Positions 16,505-24,391 are shown, counted from the stretch's first letter. The stretch: 64,000 bases of DNA from Clostridiales bacterium UBA6386 (GCA_002437585.1 DJQM01000017.1:3113-67112); one strand, 5' to 3'. Translations and numbers: made by a program. The notes: generated by a model from the letters alone, not told the origin.

Positions 16505-18971
16505 GGTCGCTTCCTCCTTCCTGGGATTCCGGGAGCGTCTGTGGCTCCTGATTGCTCTTTCCGCCGATAAGATTCAGCTCCACATCGCCATTGATGTCCG
16601 CCCGGATTATGCCGTTCACATAGCCGTGAATCTCGCCCCGTACCATGCCGTCCACCCGGATATGACCGGAGCTGCTGACCCGGGTCAGGCTGGTCTTGGG
16701 CATGGAGAAGGAGGTCTTATCCACGATACCGCTGCCGATGAGCAAAATCTGAGGCAGCACGAACATAACCAGCACCATGGAAATAATGGTGCCACGGCCA
16801 AGGCTCTGACCAATGCCCACGATGGCGGCGTGAGAGGTCATCATACCGATGAGAACGCCGGAGCTTGCCAGAATGGAGCCGGAGGTCAGAATCGTGGGGA
16901 AGGCGATGTTCATGGTCTCAATGATGGCTTCCTTATGGGGCATCTGGGTCTTCAGCTCCTGATACCGGCTGGAAATCACGATGGCGTAGTCGATGTTCGC
17001 GCCCATCTGAATAGAGCTGACCACCAGATAGCTCAGGAAGAACAGCGGTGAATGCGCAATGGTCGGATAGGTGAAATTGATCCAGATAGAGCCCTGAATC
17101 ACAACAATCAGCAGGATGGGCAGACCGGCGGACTGGAAGGTGAACAGCAGCACCACCAGCACGATCAGGATAGACACGATGGAAACCACCAGATTATCCG
17201 TGGCAAAGGAGGACTTGAAGTCCTGATCTACCGTAGAGTTGCCTACCAGATACAGCTCTCCGTCCGGATAGTAGCTTCTGGCAATTTCCCGGATCTTGTC
17301 CAGGAAATTGTAGGTGGTGTCTCCGTCCTCGGGCACCGTCAGATAGATCAGCACCCGGTTATAATCCTCTCCCTGAAGCTGCTTCTTGGCCGATTCCATC
17401 TGCACCTGGGCGTCCTTCAGGTCGGCGGTCTGCTCGTCGTCCAGGGTCACAATCCCCTCATCAATCTTGTCGCAGACGAAAAGCATCATATCAATCAGCG
17501 GCACCTTGTAATTATTGAGGCCGCCGATGATTTTCGCGTAGTCGTCCTGGTCGGCGGCGTAGGCGGCGTAAACCACCTGGGCAACCTCGTAGTCGAGACC
17601 CGCAAGCTCGGCAAACTGCCGGGGATTCAGCTTATCGGCCAGCATATAGCCGTCCATGGCCTCCACATTGGAAAGGCCCTCGCTGTAGTCCACCTCATCA
17701 TAGGTGTCCAGCTCGGAGAGCATCTTCGCCTCAACTTCATAATCCGTCTTGGGATAGACCAGAGCCACAAAATTCGTAGCGCCAAAGTTGTCCTTGATTT
17801 TATTCTCCGCGATCTGAACATAGTTCAGCTTCGGGGTGTCGATGCCGCCAAGGCCGTAGGCATAGGGACAGTTATTGGAGAAATGGAAGCCGATCACCAC
17901 CAGCACCAGGAAAATGGGCGGAATGAAGAAACGGGTCTTGTAGTCAAATTTCCCCACAAAGGGAATTTTCGGCACGAAGTTCTTATGCTTGGTCTTGTCC
18001 ATCCATGGGCCGAAGAGCATCAGAAAGCCCGGCATGAACACAAACACGGACAAAAGGGCAAACAGCACGGCCTTAATGAGGTTGATGGCCATATCCGGGC
18101 CGATCTTGAACTGCATGAACATCATGGCAATCAGGCCGCCGATGGTGGTCAGACTGCTGGAGCCGATCTCCGGAATGCCCTTGCTCAAAGAGGTGATGGC
18201 CGCTTCCCGAATGGGCAGGCCGTTCTCCCGCTCCTCCTTGAACCGGTTGCACAGGATAACCGCATAGTCCAAAGACAATGCCAGCTGCAGAATGCTGGTC
18301 ACGGAATTGGACACAAAGGAAATGGTGCCCATCAGGAACTGGCAGCCCTGATTCAGGATCATGGCGGACACGAAGGTCATCAGCAGCACCGGCACCTCCG
18401 CGTAAGTCTGGGAGGTCAGCAGCAGCACCGCCACAACAATGATGGCCACGATCACCATGATGACATTGACCTCCTGCTGGATGATCTCCGCGGCAGAGTC
18501 GCCCAGGTCGGTTTTCACATAGTAGTCCTGGGCGGAAAGAGCCTCCTTCACCGCCTCCAGGCTGTCCAGGCACTTGTCGTCCTTTTCACTGTAGTCAAAG
18601 GTGATGGTATACAGAGCGGAAACATTCCGGTAGTCGTCTTCCTCGTCATAGTCGATGCTCTGGACGCCCTTGATTTCCTCCAGCTGGTCGCAGATGGCCT
18701 GAGCCCGCTCCTGGGACACGTTCTCCACCATCACCTGAGCCGTGCCGTAGGTGATGAATTCTTCGTCCATCAGATCCAGACCCTGGCGGGACTCGGATTT
18801 GTCCGGCAGATAGGCCTTCAGGTCGTTTTCCACCGTGACCCAGTTCCGGGAAAAGGCGGAAAACACCAGGCAGATCACCAGTACCAGGAAGAAAAGATTC
18901 CGCTTATCCACAATAAAGGTGGCAATCTTTACCATGGCACTGGGCTGGTTGTCCTTATTCTTGTCCGCCAT
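16494..18971 (-). CDS. RND-superfamily (MMPL/YdfJ-type) exporter
   Basis: 825 residues with two copies of the MMPL membrane domain, each after a large extracytoplasmic loop. Transport-domain signatures are visible in both halves: L-D-Y-A-V-I-L-C-N-R-F-K-E-E and A-N-I-D-Y-A-I-V-I-S-S-R-Y, with the proton-relay Asp followed by Tyr. Such proteins export lipids, drugs or siderophores using the proton gradient. The C-terminal tail (about 780-815) has repeated V-x-G-x-I/V-x-G steps resembling a bactofilin-like beta-helix, unusual for the family. The start at ATG 18971 is chosen over GTG 19004 because GGAAGGAGG lies between them at correct spacing. A TetR gene is divergent, and the operator lies in the shared promoter region. 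Confidence 0.87.
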   Translation of the reverse strand: MADKNKDNQPSAMVKIATFIVDKRNLFFLVLVICLVFSAFSRNWVTVENDLKAYLPDKSESRQGLDLMDEEFITYGTAQVMVENVSQERAQAICDQLEEIKGVQSIDYDEEDDYRNVSALYTITFDYSEKDDKCLDSLEAVKEALSAQDYYVKTDLGDSAAEIIQQEVNVIMVIVAIIVVAVLLLTSQTYAEVPVLLMTFVSAMILNQGCQFLMGTISFVSNSVTSILQLALSLDYAVILCNRFKEERENGLPIREAAITSLSKGIPEIGSSSLTTIGGLIAMMFMQFKIGPDMAINLIKAVLFALLSVFVFMPGFLMLFGPWMDKTKHKNFVPKIPFVGKFDYKTRFFIPPIFLVLVVIGFHFSNNCPYAYGLGGIDTPKLNYVQIAENKIKDNFGATNFVALVYPKTDYEVEAKMLSELDTYDEVDYSEGLSNVEAMDGYMLADKLNPRQFAELAGLDYEVAQVVYAAYAADQDDYAKIIGGLNNYKVPLIDMMLFVCDKIDEGIVTLDDEQTADLKDAQVQMESAKKQLQGEDYNRVLIYLTVPEDGDTTYNFLDKIREIARSYYPDGELYLVGNSTVDQDFKSSFATDNLVVSIVSILIVLVVLLFTFQSAGLPILLIVVIQGSIWINFTYPTIAHSPLFFLSYLVVSSIQMGANIDYAIVISSRYQELKTQMPHKEAIIETMNIAFPTILTSGSILASSGVLIGMMTSHAAIVGIGQSLGRGTIISMVLVMFVLPQILLIGSGIVDKTSFSMPKTSLTRVSSSGHIRVDGMVRGEIHGYVNGIIRADINGDVELNLIGGKSNQEPQTLPESQEGGSDHEA

Positions 18972-19020
18972 GGGGCTTACCTCCTTCCACGGCTCTTTCC
19001 GCACCGTCTTCTGTTTTCAT
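18955..19020 (-). CDS. Possible 21-codon leader ORF overlapping the RND start
   Basis: ATG at 19020 is preceded by GGAGG at good spacing, and the frame ends in TAA at 18955, 17 bases inside the RND gene in another reading frame. The RND ribosome-binding site lies within this ORF, so its translation would open or block that site. The peptide (M-K-T-E-D-G-A-E-R-A...) resembles nothing known. It may be chance; the evidence is the good Shine-Dalgarno and the overlap. Confidence 0.35.
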   Translation of the reverse strand: MKTEDGAERAVEGGKPHGGQE

Positions 19021-19050
19021 ACTGTTCCTCCAAAAACGCAAGATCGTTAA

Positions 19051-19079
19051 TTGACAAATGTACACAAAGATGATATGCT
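19051..19079 (+). promoter_or_regulatory. Promoter of the TetR gene
   Basis: Consensus TTGACA (19051-19056), a 17-base spacer and TATGCT (19074-19079). Transcription should begin near 19086, at the edge of the inverted repeat 19088-19110. Confidence 0.75.
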
Positions 19080-19098
19080 TAATATGGCTATTTTGCAA
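19070..19098 (-). promoter_or_regulatory. Promoter of the RND/GLUG operon
   Basis: On the minus strand TTGCAA (19098-19093), a 17-base spacer and TATCAT (19075-19070). It overlaps the divergent TetR promoter, and its -35 box lies inside the inverted repeat. The transcript would start near 19063, leaving a 92-base leader that holds the small ORF. Confidence 0.7.
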
Positions 19099-19110
19099 GA
19101 GACAAAATAG
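19088..19110. promoter_or_regulatory. Candidate TetR-family operator
   Basis: CTATTTTG (19088-19095) and CAAAATAG (19103-19110) are perfect inverted half-sites with a 7-base centre. The site covers the -35 of the RND promoter and begins at the start site of the TetR gene, so one bound dimer could repress both. Confidence 0.7.
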
Positions 19111-19173
19111 AAGGCTCTGCAACTTAATTCACATTATATGGAAATCTGTTTATTTTTTCAAGAGGCATTTTTT

Positions 19174-19743
19174 ATGGAGAAAAAAATTGATCTGCGGCTG
19201 CGGAAAACCTACCAGTCCCTGCACGCCGCCTTTACGGAGCTGATGGAGGAAAAGCACTTTGAGGAGCTGACCGTAGGGGAGCTGTGCGATCGGGCCGCCA
19301 TCCGCCGGACTACCTTCTACAAGCATTTCGCCGACAAGTACGACTACTTTTCCTTCTACATCCGGGAGATGACGTCCAGCCTGCAGCACCACCTGCCCCA
19401 GGACACGCCCTCCCTCAGCGCGGCCGTTGTGCATGTGTGCCGGGAAATGCTGGATTTTCTCCATGTTCACAGCCGGATGGTCTCCAATATCCGGGGCAGC
19501 AGCATGTTTCCCCTGCTATTGGACATTCTGCTGGATCAATTCACCAGAGACATTACGGAATTGCTCCGCCGGCTGCATCCTGAGGATATCCGGGAGCCGG
19601 GAAAGCTGGAAGGCATCGCCGCCTTTTACGCCGGGGGGCTGGTGGGCTGCTACTCCCGGCTCATCCGGGAGAATTCCGCCGTGGACGAGGTCATGTTCCT
19701 GAAGCTGGTGGAGCAGGCGACGAAGCTGATTCTGGACGGATGA
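19174..19743 (+). CDS. TetR-family transcriptional regulator
   Basis: 189 residues, typical of the family. The N-terminal helix-turn-helix (about 20-55) reads L-T-V-G-E-L-C-D-R-A-A-I-R-R-T-T-F-Y-K-H-F, the classic TetR recognition segment ending in T-F-Y-K-H-F. The C-terminal half is an all-helical ligand and dimer domain with a TetR_C_7-like look. ATG 19174 is preferred to ATG 19138 because the protein then begins with M-E-K-K-I-D like relatives. It is divergent from the RND/GLUG operon and is probably its repressor, released by a substrate of the transporter. Confidence 0.87.
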   Translation: MEKKIDLRLRKTYQSLHAAFTELMEEKHFEELTVGELCDRAAIRRTTFYKHFADKYDYFSFYIREMTSSLQHHLPQDTPSLSAAVVHVCREMLDFLHVHSRMVSNIRGSSMFPLLLDILLDQFTRDITELLRRLHPEDIREPGKLEGIAAFYAGGLVGCYSRLIRENSAVDEVMFLKLVEQATKLILDG

Positions 19744-19810
19744 CGTTTCCTGCCGAAACTGGATAGTTGCTGTTATGCGTGTAATGGGCAAACCCATATC
19801 ACAGTCCGAA

Positions 19811-19840
19811 AGGCTGACCCGGATGGTTCCGGGTCAGCCT
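19811..19840. terminator. Strong hairpin between convergent genes
   Basis: A perfect 13-bp stem (19811-19823 with 19828-19840) with a 4-base loop lies between the TetR gene and the convergent SleB-like gene. T-runs are short on both strands, so it probably serves both genes as a bidirectional terminator. Confidence 0.65.
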
Positions 19841-19847
19841 CTTCTGG

Positions 19848-20558
19848 TTATTTTACGGTTTTCACATGGTAGTTCGGGCTCGAGGAAGCAACGAACTGAT
19901 TGCGCAGGGTGACAGAGCCGTTATCATTGAGGACAAGCCAGAGCATGTCGGAATCAATGGGACGGAGGCGGCCTCTGGTCTTGGTGTCCAGCACCTCCAG
20001 CGCCAGCTCGTAAGTACCTTGGGTATAGGGCAGGTTGGGATCGTAGCCCTGCCACTGATTGGCCCGGTTGATCTCCGTCAGAAGATCCTGGCCATAGCCG
20101 TTGGCCCGATCCTCCGAGCGGTTGATGGCCACCCACATGATGGCCATCTTTACATTGTCCGACCGTCCGGAGCCTACGCTGTCCGCCAGCCGGGCCAGAG
20201 CCTCCGCCTCCGGGTTTACGGTGGTTTCCGCCGCCTGGGTCTCCACCACCGCCGGCTGGGTCTCCACCACGGTCACTGCGGGCACCGTTGCCGCCGGGGT
20301 GGTCACAGGCTCCGCTTTCTTCCCCGGCAGCAGTGCCAGGATAAAGAGGATCAAAAGCAGCGGCGACCACAGACGAATGTCATAGTACCACTTCACGTCG
20401 TCTCCCAGATGCTTCAGGAACTCCGGGATGCGGAGCCGAAAGGCGCGCTTCCTGGCAGGCCTTCTTCTTCTCACCGGCGCGGGCCGCTCCGGGATCTCCT
20501 TACGGATCTGCTCCAGGGATTCATTTTGGGATTCCTCATTCACAATTGGATCCATCAT
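19848..20558 (-). CDS. Single-pass membrane protein with degenerate SleB-like cell-wall-hydrolase domain
   Basis: 236 residues. A basic cytoplasmic N-terminus (R-R-R-R-P-A-R-K-R) precedes a membrane helix (about 61-78, S-P-L-L-L-I-L-F-I-L-A-L-L), a T/V-rich stalk, and an outer domain. That domain resembles the SleB/Hydrolase_2 family: L-A-D-S-V-G-S-G-R-S-D-N-V-K-M-A-I-M-W-V then A-I-N-R, matching the family pattern where x-E-A is expected at the D-S-V position. The catalytic Glu appears to be missing, so it may bind but not cut peptidoglycan. Homology is by eye only. AGAAGGAG sets the start at ATG 20558 (or the next codon, 20555). Confidence 0.6.
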   Translation of the reverse strand: MMDPIVNEESQNESLEQIRKEIPERPAPVRRRRPARKRAFRLRIPEFLKHLGDDVKWYYDIRLWSPLLLILFILALLPGKKAEPVTTPAATVPAVTVVETQPAVVETQAAETTVNPEAEALARLADSVGSGRSDNVKMAIMWVAINRSEDRANGYGQDLLTEINRANQWQGYDPNLPYTQGTYELALEVLDTKTRGRLRPIDSDMLWLVLNDNGSVTLRNQFVASSSPNYHVKTVK

Positions 20559-20727
20559 ATCATCTCCTTCTGATTTCGCCGCCGGGTCTTGCCGGGAAGG
20601 CTCCCGCCCCAAGGCAGGGAACCCAAAGTTTCCCGATATCTCGGCGAATTTCCCCGGCTTTCATGATAATACGAAGCCAGCAAAAATACAGTCGAATTCT
20701 CGGCCGTGTCAAAGAATTCTTGATTTC
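20559..20727 (-). other. About 170-nt 5' leader of the SleB-like gene
   Basis: With the start site predicted near 20727, the transcript has an unusually long GC-rich leader containing several short complementary blocks around 20590-20650. I could not match it to the c-di-AMP or c-di-GMP riboswitch consensus sequences that often precede wall-hydrolase genes. It may simply be a long untranslated region. Confidence 0.35.
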
Positions 20728-20733
20728 GGCGAT

Positions 20734-20762
20734 ATTATAACATATGATGTCAAGAAAGTCAA
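20734..20762 (-). promoter_or_regulatory. Promoter of the SleB-like gene
   Basis: On the minus strand TTGACT (20762-20757), 17 bases, then TATAAT (20739-20734). An AT-rich tract at 20763-20815 upstream of the -35 could act as an UP element. Confidence 0.75.
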
Positions 20763-20956
20763 ATTTCAGCTGATTTTTTTGTTTTATGTTAACTTTTTTG
20801 AAAATTATGTAAACGCTTTGGCATGTGCTCCAGCCGATTCTCCCCCGGCTTCCCTTTCCCGTAAAGGCTAAAAGGATTGGAAAAGTATCCTGGTTCTGAT
20901 GGAGTCTGTGGCATTTTTTACCAAAAAATTTCACCTTTCTTTGGGAAAAACGACAT

Positions 20957-20986
20957 TTGCTTTTTTCCCTGGTTTTTTGATAAAAT
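20957..20986 (+). promoter_or_regulatory. Possible promoter of the CarD-like gene
   Basis: TTGCTT (20957-20962) and TAAAAT (20981-20986) with 18 bases between them; an alternative -10 TACAAT overlaps at 20986-20991. A modest match. The start would lie 25-40 bases before the ATG. Confidence 0.45.
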
Positions 20987-21027
20987 ACAATCAGAACAAG
21001 ACTACAGGAAGGGTAGGTGTTGAAAAC

Positions 21028-21513
21028 ATGCCTCAGGAAGGCAGCTTTATCAGCTATTGCGGCCACGGCGTATGCCGGATCGACGGACTGCGGAAAATGA
21101 ATTTTGGAAGAGGCGAACAGGACTATCTTGTCATTGCGCCCATCAGTGAAAACGGCGCCACCATTTATCTGTCCGCCGACAATCCGAAGATCCAGACAAA
21201 AATCCGCCCGGTGCTGACCAAAGCGGAAATCGATTCCGTGCTCGCCGACATCCGGTCGGAGCGAATGGCCTGGATTGACGATCGGAAGGCTCGGGTAGCT
21301 CGGTTCCAGCAGATTCTCTCCCAGTCGGAGCCAAGAAGCCTTCTGTTGATGGCCTTCTGCCTCCAGACCCGCCGGGAGGAAAAGGGGCTGCCCTCCAGTG
21401 AGCTGGACATTCTTCACAAGGCTCAGAATATCATCGATCAGGAATTTTCCTTCGCCCTGGAGCTTCCCAAGCAGGATATCCGGCAGTATATCCACGACCG
21501 GGTTCAGGCGTAA
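21028..21513 (+). CDS. CarD/CdnL-type RNA-polymerase-interacting regulator
   Basis: 161 residues. The N-terminal 60 residues form a CarD/TRCF RNA-polymerase interaction domain (I-S-Y-C-G-H-G-V-C-R-I-D-G-L, then D-Y-L-V-I-A-P), and the C-terminal part is the helical domain expected of CdnL proteins (V-L-T-K-A-E-I-D-S-V-L, R-S-L-L-L-M-A-F). Members bind the beta subunit and stabilise promoter open complexes. ATG 21028 is chosen because it begins the domain; upstream in-frame starts would add 43 unrelated residues over the promoter. It is a single-gene unit ending in a very strong terminator. Confidence 0.85.
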   Translation: MPQEGSFISYCGHGVCRIDGLRKMNFGRGEQDYLVIAPISENGATIYLSADNPKIQTKIRPVLTKAEIDSVLADIRSERMAWIDDRKARVARFQQILSQSEPRSLLLMAFCLQTRREEKGLPSSELDILHKAQNIIDQEFSFALELPKQDIRQYIHDRVQA

Positions 21514-21518
21514 GGAGA

Positions 21519-21556
21519 ATCACCACACAATCCGCGGGATTGTGTGGTGATTTTTT
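21519..21556 (+). terminator. Intrinsic terminator of the CarD-like gene
   Basis: A perfect 15-bp stem (21519-21533 with 21537-21551), a 3-base loop and a run of T begin six bases after the stop codon. On the minus strand the stem also follows the pepD stop but lacks a T-run there. Confidence 0.92.
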
Positions 21557-21568
21557 CGTATTCTGCCT

Positions 21569-23011
21569 TTACAGGTTCTTCAGCACTTCCAGCAGGAAGC
21601 TCCAGGTGCGCTGGACGGAGGCAATGTCCAGCCGCTCCCGGCTGGTATGGATGTCCAGAATATCCGGGCCAATGGACACGCAGTCAAGACCCGTCAGCCG
21701 CGCGCTGAACAGGCCGCATTCCAGTCCCGCGTGAATGGCCTCCACCCGTGGCTCGGTGCCAAACATTTTCCGGAAGATAGGCACCATGGTATCCCGCAGG
21801 TGAGATTCCTTCCGGTACTCCCAGGCGGGGTACTCCCCGTCCTGGCTATAGCCGCCCTCCAGCATACCCGCCAGCTGACGCAGCTGCTCCAGCAGCTCCT
21901 TCTTCTCCGCGTTCACGCTGCTGCGCACGGAGAAGGTGGCACTGAACCGGTCGCCCAGCTTGGCAATGCCCAGGTTCAGGCTGGTCTGCACCAGCCCTTC
22001 GATATCCTGGCTCCACTTCTGCACCCCGTTGGGGGCGGAGCACAGAAGGCTGATCACCTTGGCGGTGGATTCGGTGGTCAGGCTGTTGCCCCCCAGGGCA
22101 TCCACGTCAAAGGCCTGGATCAGTGCCTCCGGCTCGTCGTACCGCTCCCGGATTTCCGTCTGGAGGGTCTGGGCGATCTCGTTGATCCGCTCCAGGTGAA
22201 TGCCCATGGCAACCAGGTTGGCCTGACAGGAACGAGGAATGGCATTGCCCTTGGTGCCGCCGGTGTAGGAGGTCAGGCACAGGGGCATGCGCTTCTGGAT
22301 CCGGCTCAGGAATTCCCCCATGACCTTGTTGGCGTTGGCTCGCTTCAAGTGGATATCCGCCCCGGAGTGGCCGCCCTGAAGGCCGTCCACGCTGAGCCGG
22401 ATGCAGGGACCGTAAACCGCCCGCCGCTCCACGGGCAGGGTGATGACCGCCGTACAGCCGCCGGCGCAGGAGACGGTGAAAATACCCTCGGCCTCGGAGT
22501 CCAGATTGATCATGGTTCTGCCCCGCAGCACGGACATGTCCAGCGCAGCCGCGCCCAGGCAGCCGATTTCCTCCTCGGTGGTACACACCAGCTCTACCGG
22601 CGGATGGGCAATGGCAGGGTCGTCCAGCAGAGCCAGCCCCATGGCAATGGCAATGCCGTCGTCGCCGCCCAGAGTGGTGCCCTTGGCAAAGACAAACCTG
22701 TCATCATGGGTCACGTCCAGACCCTGGGTGGCCATGTCGATGGGGCAGTCGGCATTCTTTTCGCAGACCATGTCCAGGTGTCCCTGAAGGATCACGGTGG
22801 GGTGATTTTCCAGGCCGCAGGTGCCAGGGGCGTAGAGAATCACATTATTCATCTCGTCCTGAACGTACCGAAGGCCGTGGGTCTTGGCAAAGTCTACCAC
22901 ATAATCGGATATCGCCTTTGTATTCCGGGAGCCGTGGGGAATGGCGCAGATTTCCTCAAAATAGCCGAAAACGGACGCAGGCTCCAGACCCGCCAATTTT
23001 TTTGCTTCCAT
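21569..23011 (-). CDS. pepD: Aminoacyl-histidine dipeptidase (M20C, PepD-like)
   Basis: 480 residues, the usual PepD length. Metal-site motifs are clear: Q-G-H-L-D-M-V-C-E-K (His and Asp ligands), L-G-G-D-D-G-I-A-I-A (bridging Asp), T-T-E-E-E-I-G-C-L-G (catalytic and metal Glu) and N-L-D-S-E-A-E-G. The lid domain lies in the middle. These di-zinc cytosolic enzymes split Xaa-His and other dipeptides, so the role is peptide use. AAGGAGCAACG precedes the ATG. It follows the PHP gene with a 116-base gap, so it probably has its own promoter. Confidence 0.92.
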   Translation of the reverse strand: MEAKKLAGLEPASVFGYFEEICAIPHGSRNTKAISDYVVDFAKTHGLRYVQDEMNNVILYAPGTCGLENHPTVILQGHLDMVCEKNADCPIDMATQGLDVTHDDRFVFAKGTTLGGDDGIAIAMGLALLDDPAIAHPPVELVCTTEEEIGCLGAAALDMSVLRGRTMINLDSEAEGIFTVSCAGGCTAVITLPVERRAVYGPCIRLSVDGLQGGHSGADIHLKRANANKVMGEFLSRIQKRMPLCLTSYTGGTKGNAIPRSCQANLVAMGIHLERINEIAQTLQTEIRERYDEPEALIQAFDVDALGGNSLTTESTAKVISLLCSAPNGVQKWSQDIEGLVQTSLNLGIAKLGDRFSATFSVRSSVNAEKKELLEQLRQLAGMLEGGYSQDGEYPAWEYRKESHLRDTMVPIFRKMFGTEPRVEAIHAGLECGLFSARLTGLDCVSIGPDILDIHTSRERLDIASVQRTWSFLLEVLKNL

Positions 23012-23127
23012 AGTCGTTGCTCCTTTTCCTTTTCATTCACAGTCCTATCCTATCACAGGATTATGAATAAGTCTACCGAAAATCCGAAAGGGCTTTCCCG
23101 TGTTTTTCGTCAAAGCAGGGGGAACGC

Positions 23128-23841
23128 TCAGGGAGCCAGGAGAAATGCCTTCAATTTGTCCAGGTCGTTATTGAGAATCAGCTCGTCCGGCATGCCGATT
23201 TCCTCCACCAGAGCCTGCGCCAGGGTGAAGTCGCCTACATAGGAGGGGTCGTGGGCATCAGTGTTTATAATGATGGGCACGCCCATTTGCGCGCACAGGG
23301 GCAGCATTTCATGGTAGTTCTTCACGCAGCCCGGGCGAAGCTTTGGCTTGCGCAGGGAGCTGTTGTTCAGCTCCAGAGCCTTGCCCGTAGCCTTAGCCCC
23401 GGCAACCAGGGCGGGATAATCCACCGGGTAGGCGTCGCAGTCCGGGTGGGAAATGAACTTGACCTTGCCGATTTCCAGGCAGGAAATGATATTGTCCGTA
23501 TTTTTCACCCTGCCCGCGTCCTCGTAGCACAGGCCGTGAATGCCGGCCACCGCATAGTCCAGGCATTTGAGATGCCGCTCGTCCAGGTCAACGGTGCCGC
23601 TCTCCAGCACGTTCACCTCGCTGCCGTAGAGCATTTCCACGCCGTAGAGCCGCCGGGGCGCATCGATCAGGTTCCGGAAGTAGATGGGCTGCACCGTGCC
23701 GGGGATGCCGGGGCCGTGCTCCGTCACGCCGATGGCGAGAAGCTTCCGCTCCGCCGCGGCAAAGGCCAGCTCCCGGATGGTGCCGAAGGCGTGGCCGCTC
23801 ATGAGGGAGTGCATATGTAAATCCGCAATCAGTGGTTTCAT
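23128..23841 (-). CDS. PHP-domain phosphatase/hydrolase (YcdX-like)
   Basis: 237 residues forming one PHP TIM-barrel. Metal ligands are seen at D-L-H-M-H-S (7-12), V-T-E-H-G-P-G (about 38-45), Y-G-S-E-V-N-V (Glu), A-G-I-H-G-L, I-S-H-P-D-C-D and I-N-T-D-A-H-D near the C-terminus. YcdX-type proteins hold a trinuclear metal centre and act as phosphoesterases with ill-defined substrates. The start is supported by GAGAGGACAGG. Cytosolic, monocistronic or with pepD downstream. Confidence 0.88.
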   Translation of the reverse strand: MKPLIADLHMHSLMSGHAFGTIRELAFAAAERKLLAIGVTEHGPGIPGTVQPIYFRNLIDAPRRLYGVEMLYGSEVNVLESGTVDLDERHLKCLDYAVAGIHGLCYEDAGRVKNTDNIISCLEIGKVKFISHPDCDAYPVDYPALVAGAKATGKALELNNSSLRKPKLRPGCVKNYHEMLPLCAQMGVPIIINTDAHDPSYVGDFTLAQALVEEIGMPDELILNNDLDKLKAFLLAP

Positions 23842-23882
23842 AAATACCTGTCCTCTCTAAAAATGTAGATTAGAATCCATCT

Positions 23883-24103
23883 GGGAAGCTCTGAGGAAAT
23901 CGGCAAGAGCTGGGAGCGAGAGATTTTTCGCTAGCCGAAGGTTCCGGAAGCGGAGGAATACTTTGTGCACCCGCAAGGGGTATGCCGCATCCGTAAGCCA
24001 GCTCGCGCTGGCAACGGTTGCGCTATATTTCCCGCTTTCGGAACCGCACGGATAGCGGAAAAGATCCGCTATCCAGCCGCAGACGATTTTCTCAGAGTTT
24101 CCC
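23883..24103 (+). repeat. Structured dispersed element, copy 2 (diverged, 221 bp)
   Basis: It has the same ends as copies 1 and 3 (GGGAAGCTCTGA ... TCAGAGTTTCCC) and shares the left 50 and right 45 bases. The middle differs and is longer. Stem A (23940-23953 with 24032-24045) and stem B (24050-24059 with 24065-24074) occupy the positions of the corresponding stems of the other copies but with different paired bases. A third small hairpin lies at 23997-24012. It fills most of the gap between the PHP gene and secG. Confidence 0.8.
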
Positions 24104-24110
24104 TTACAAA

Positions 24111-24142
24111 GTAAAAGACCACGGAAATGCTTCCGTGGTCTT
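24111..24142 (-). terminator. Intrinsic terminator of secG
   Basis: A 12-bp perfect stem (24115-24126 with 24131-24142) and a TTTT tract on the minus strand, 12 bases past the secG stop codon. Confidence 0.85.
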
Positions 24143-24154
24143 GTCGGCAGTTCA

Positions 24155-24391
24155 TTACACCAGGCTCAGAGCCAGGGTCAGCAGAACCCATGCCAGGGCG
24201 ATCCACTTGGTCAAGGATGCCAGCTTGGCATCCAGATTGCCCTGCTTATTCTTGCTCAGGTAAGTCTCGGAAGCACCGGTCAGCGCGCTGGACAGGCCAG
24301 CCTCCTTACCGGACTGCAGCAATACAACCACGATCAGCGCGATGGAGCAGATTGCCTCAATCACGATCAGAACCGTTTTCAAAGTCCCCAT
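24155..24391 (-). CDS. secG: Preprotein translocase subunit SecG
   Basis: 78 residues with two membrane helices (about 4-24 and 56-76) and the conserved loop L-L-Q-S-G-K-E-A-G-L-S-S-A-L-T-G. SecG joins SecY and SecE in the inner-membrane protein-export channel. The start at ATG 24391 is set by GGAAGGAGG at good spacing; a longer upstream frame has no such site and no homologous sequence. It ends in its own terminator. Confidence 0.93.
   Translation of the reverse strand: MGTLKTVLIVIEAICSIALIVVVLLQSGKEAGLSSALTGASETYLSKNKQGNLDAKLASLTKWIALAWVLLTLALSLV

Noticed and set aside
20559..20727. c-di-AMP or c-di-GMP riboswitch in the SleB-like leader
   Set aside because: None of the conserved core strings could be found by eye; kept only as an unexplained leader.
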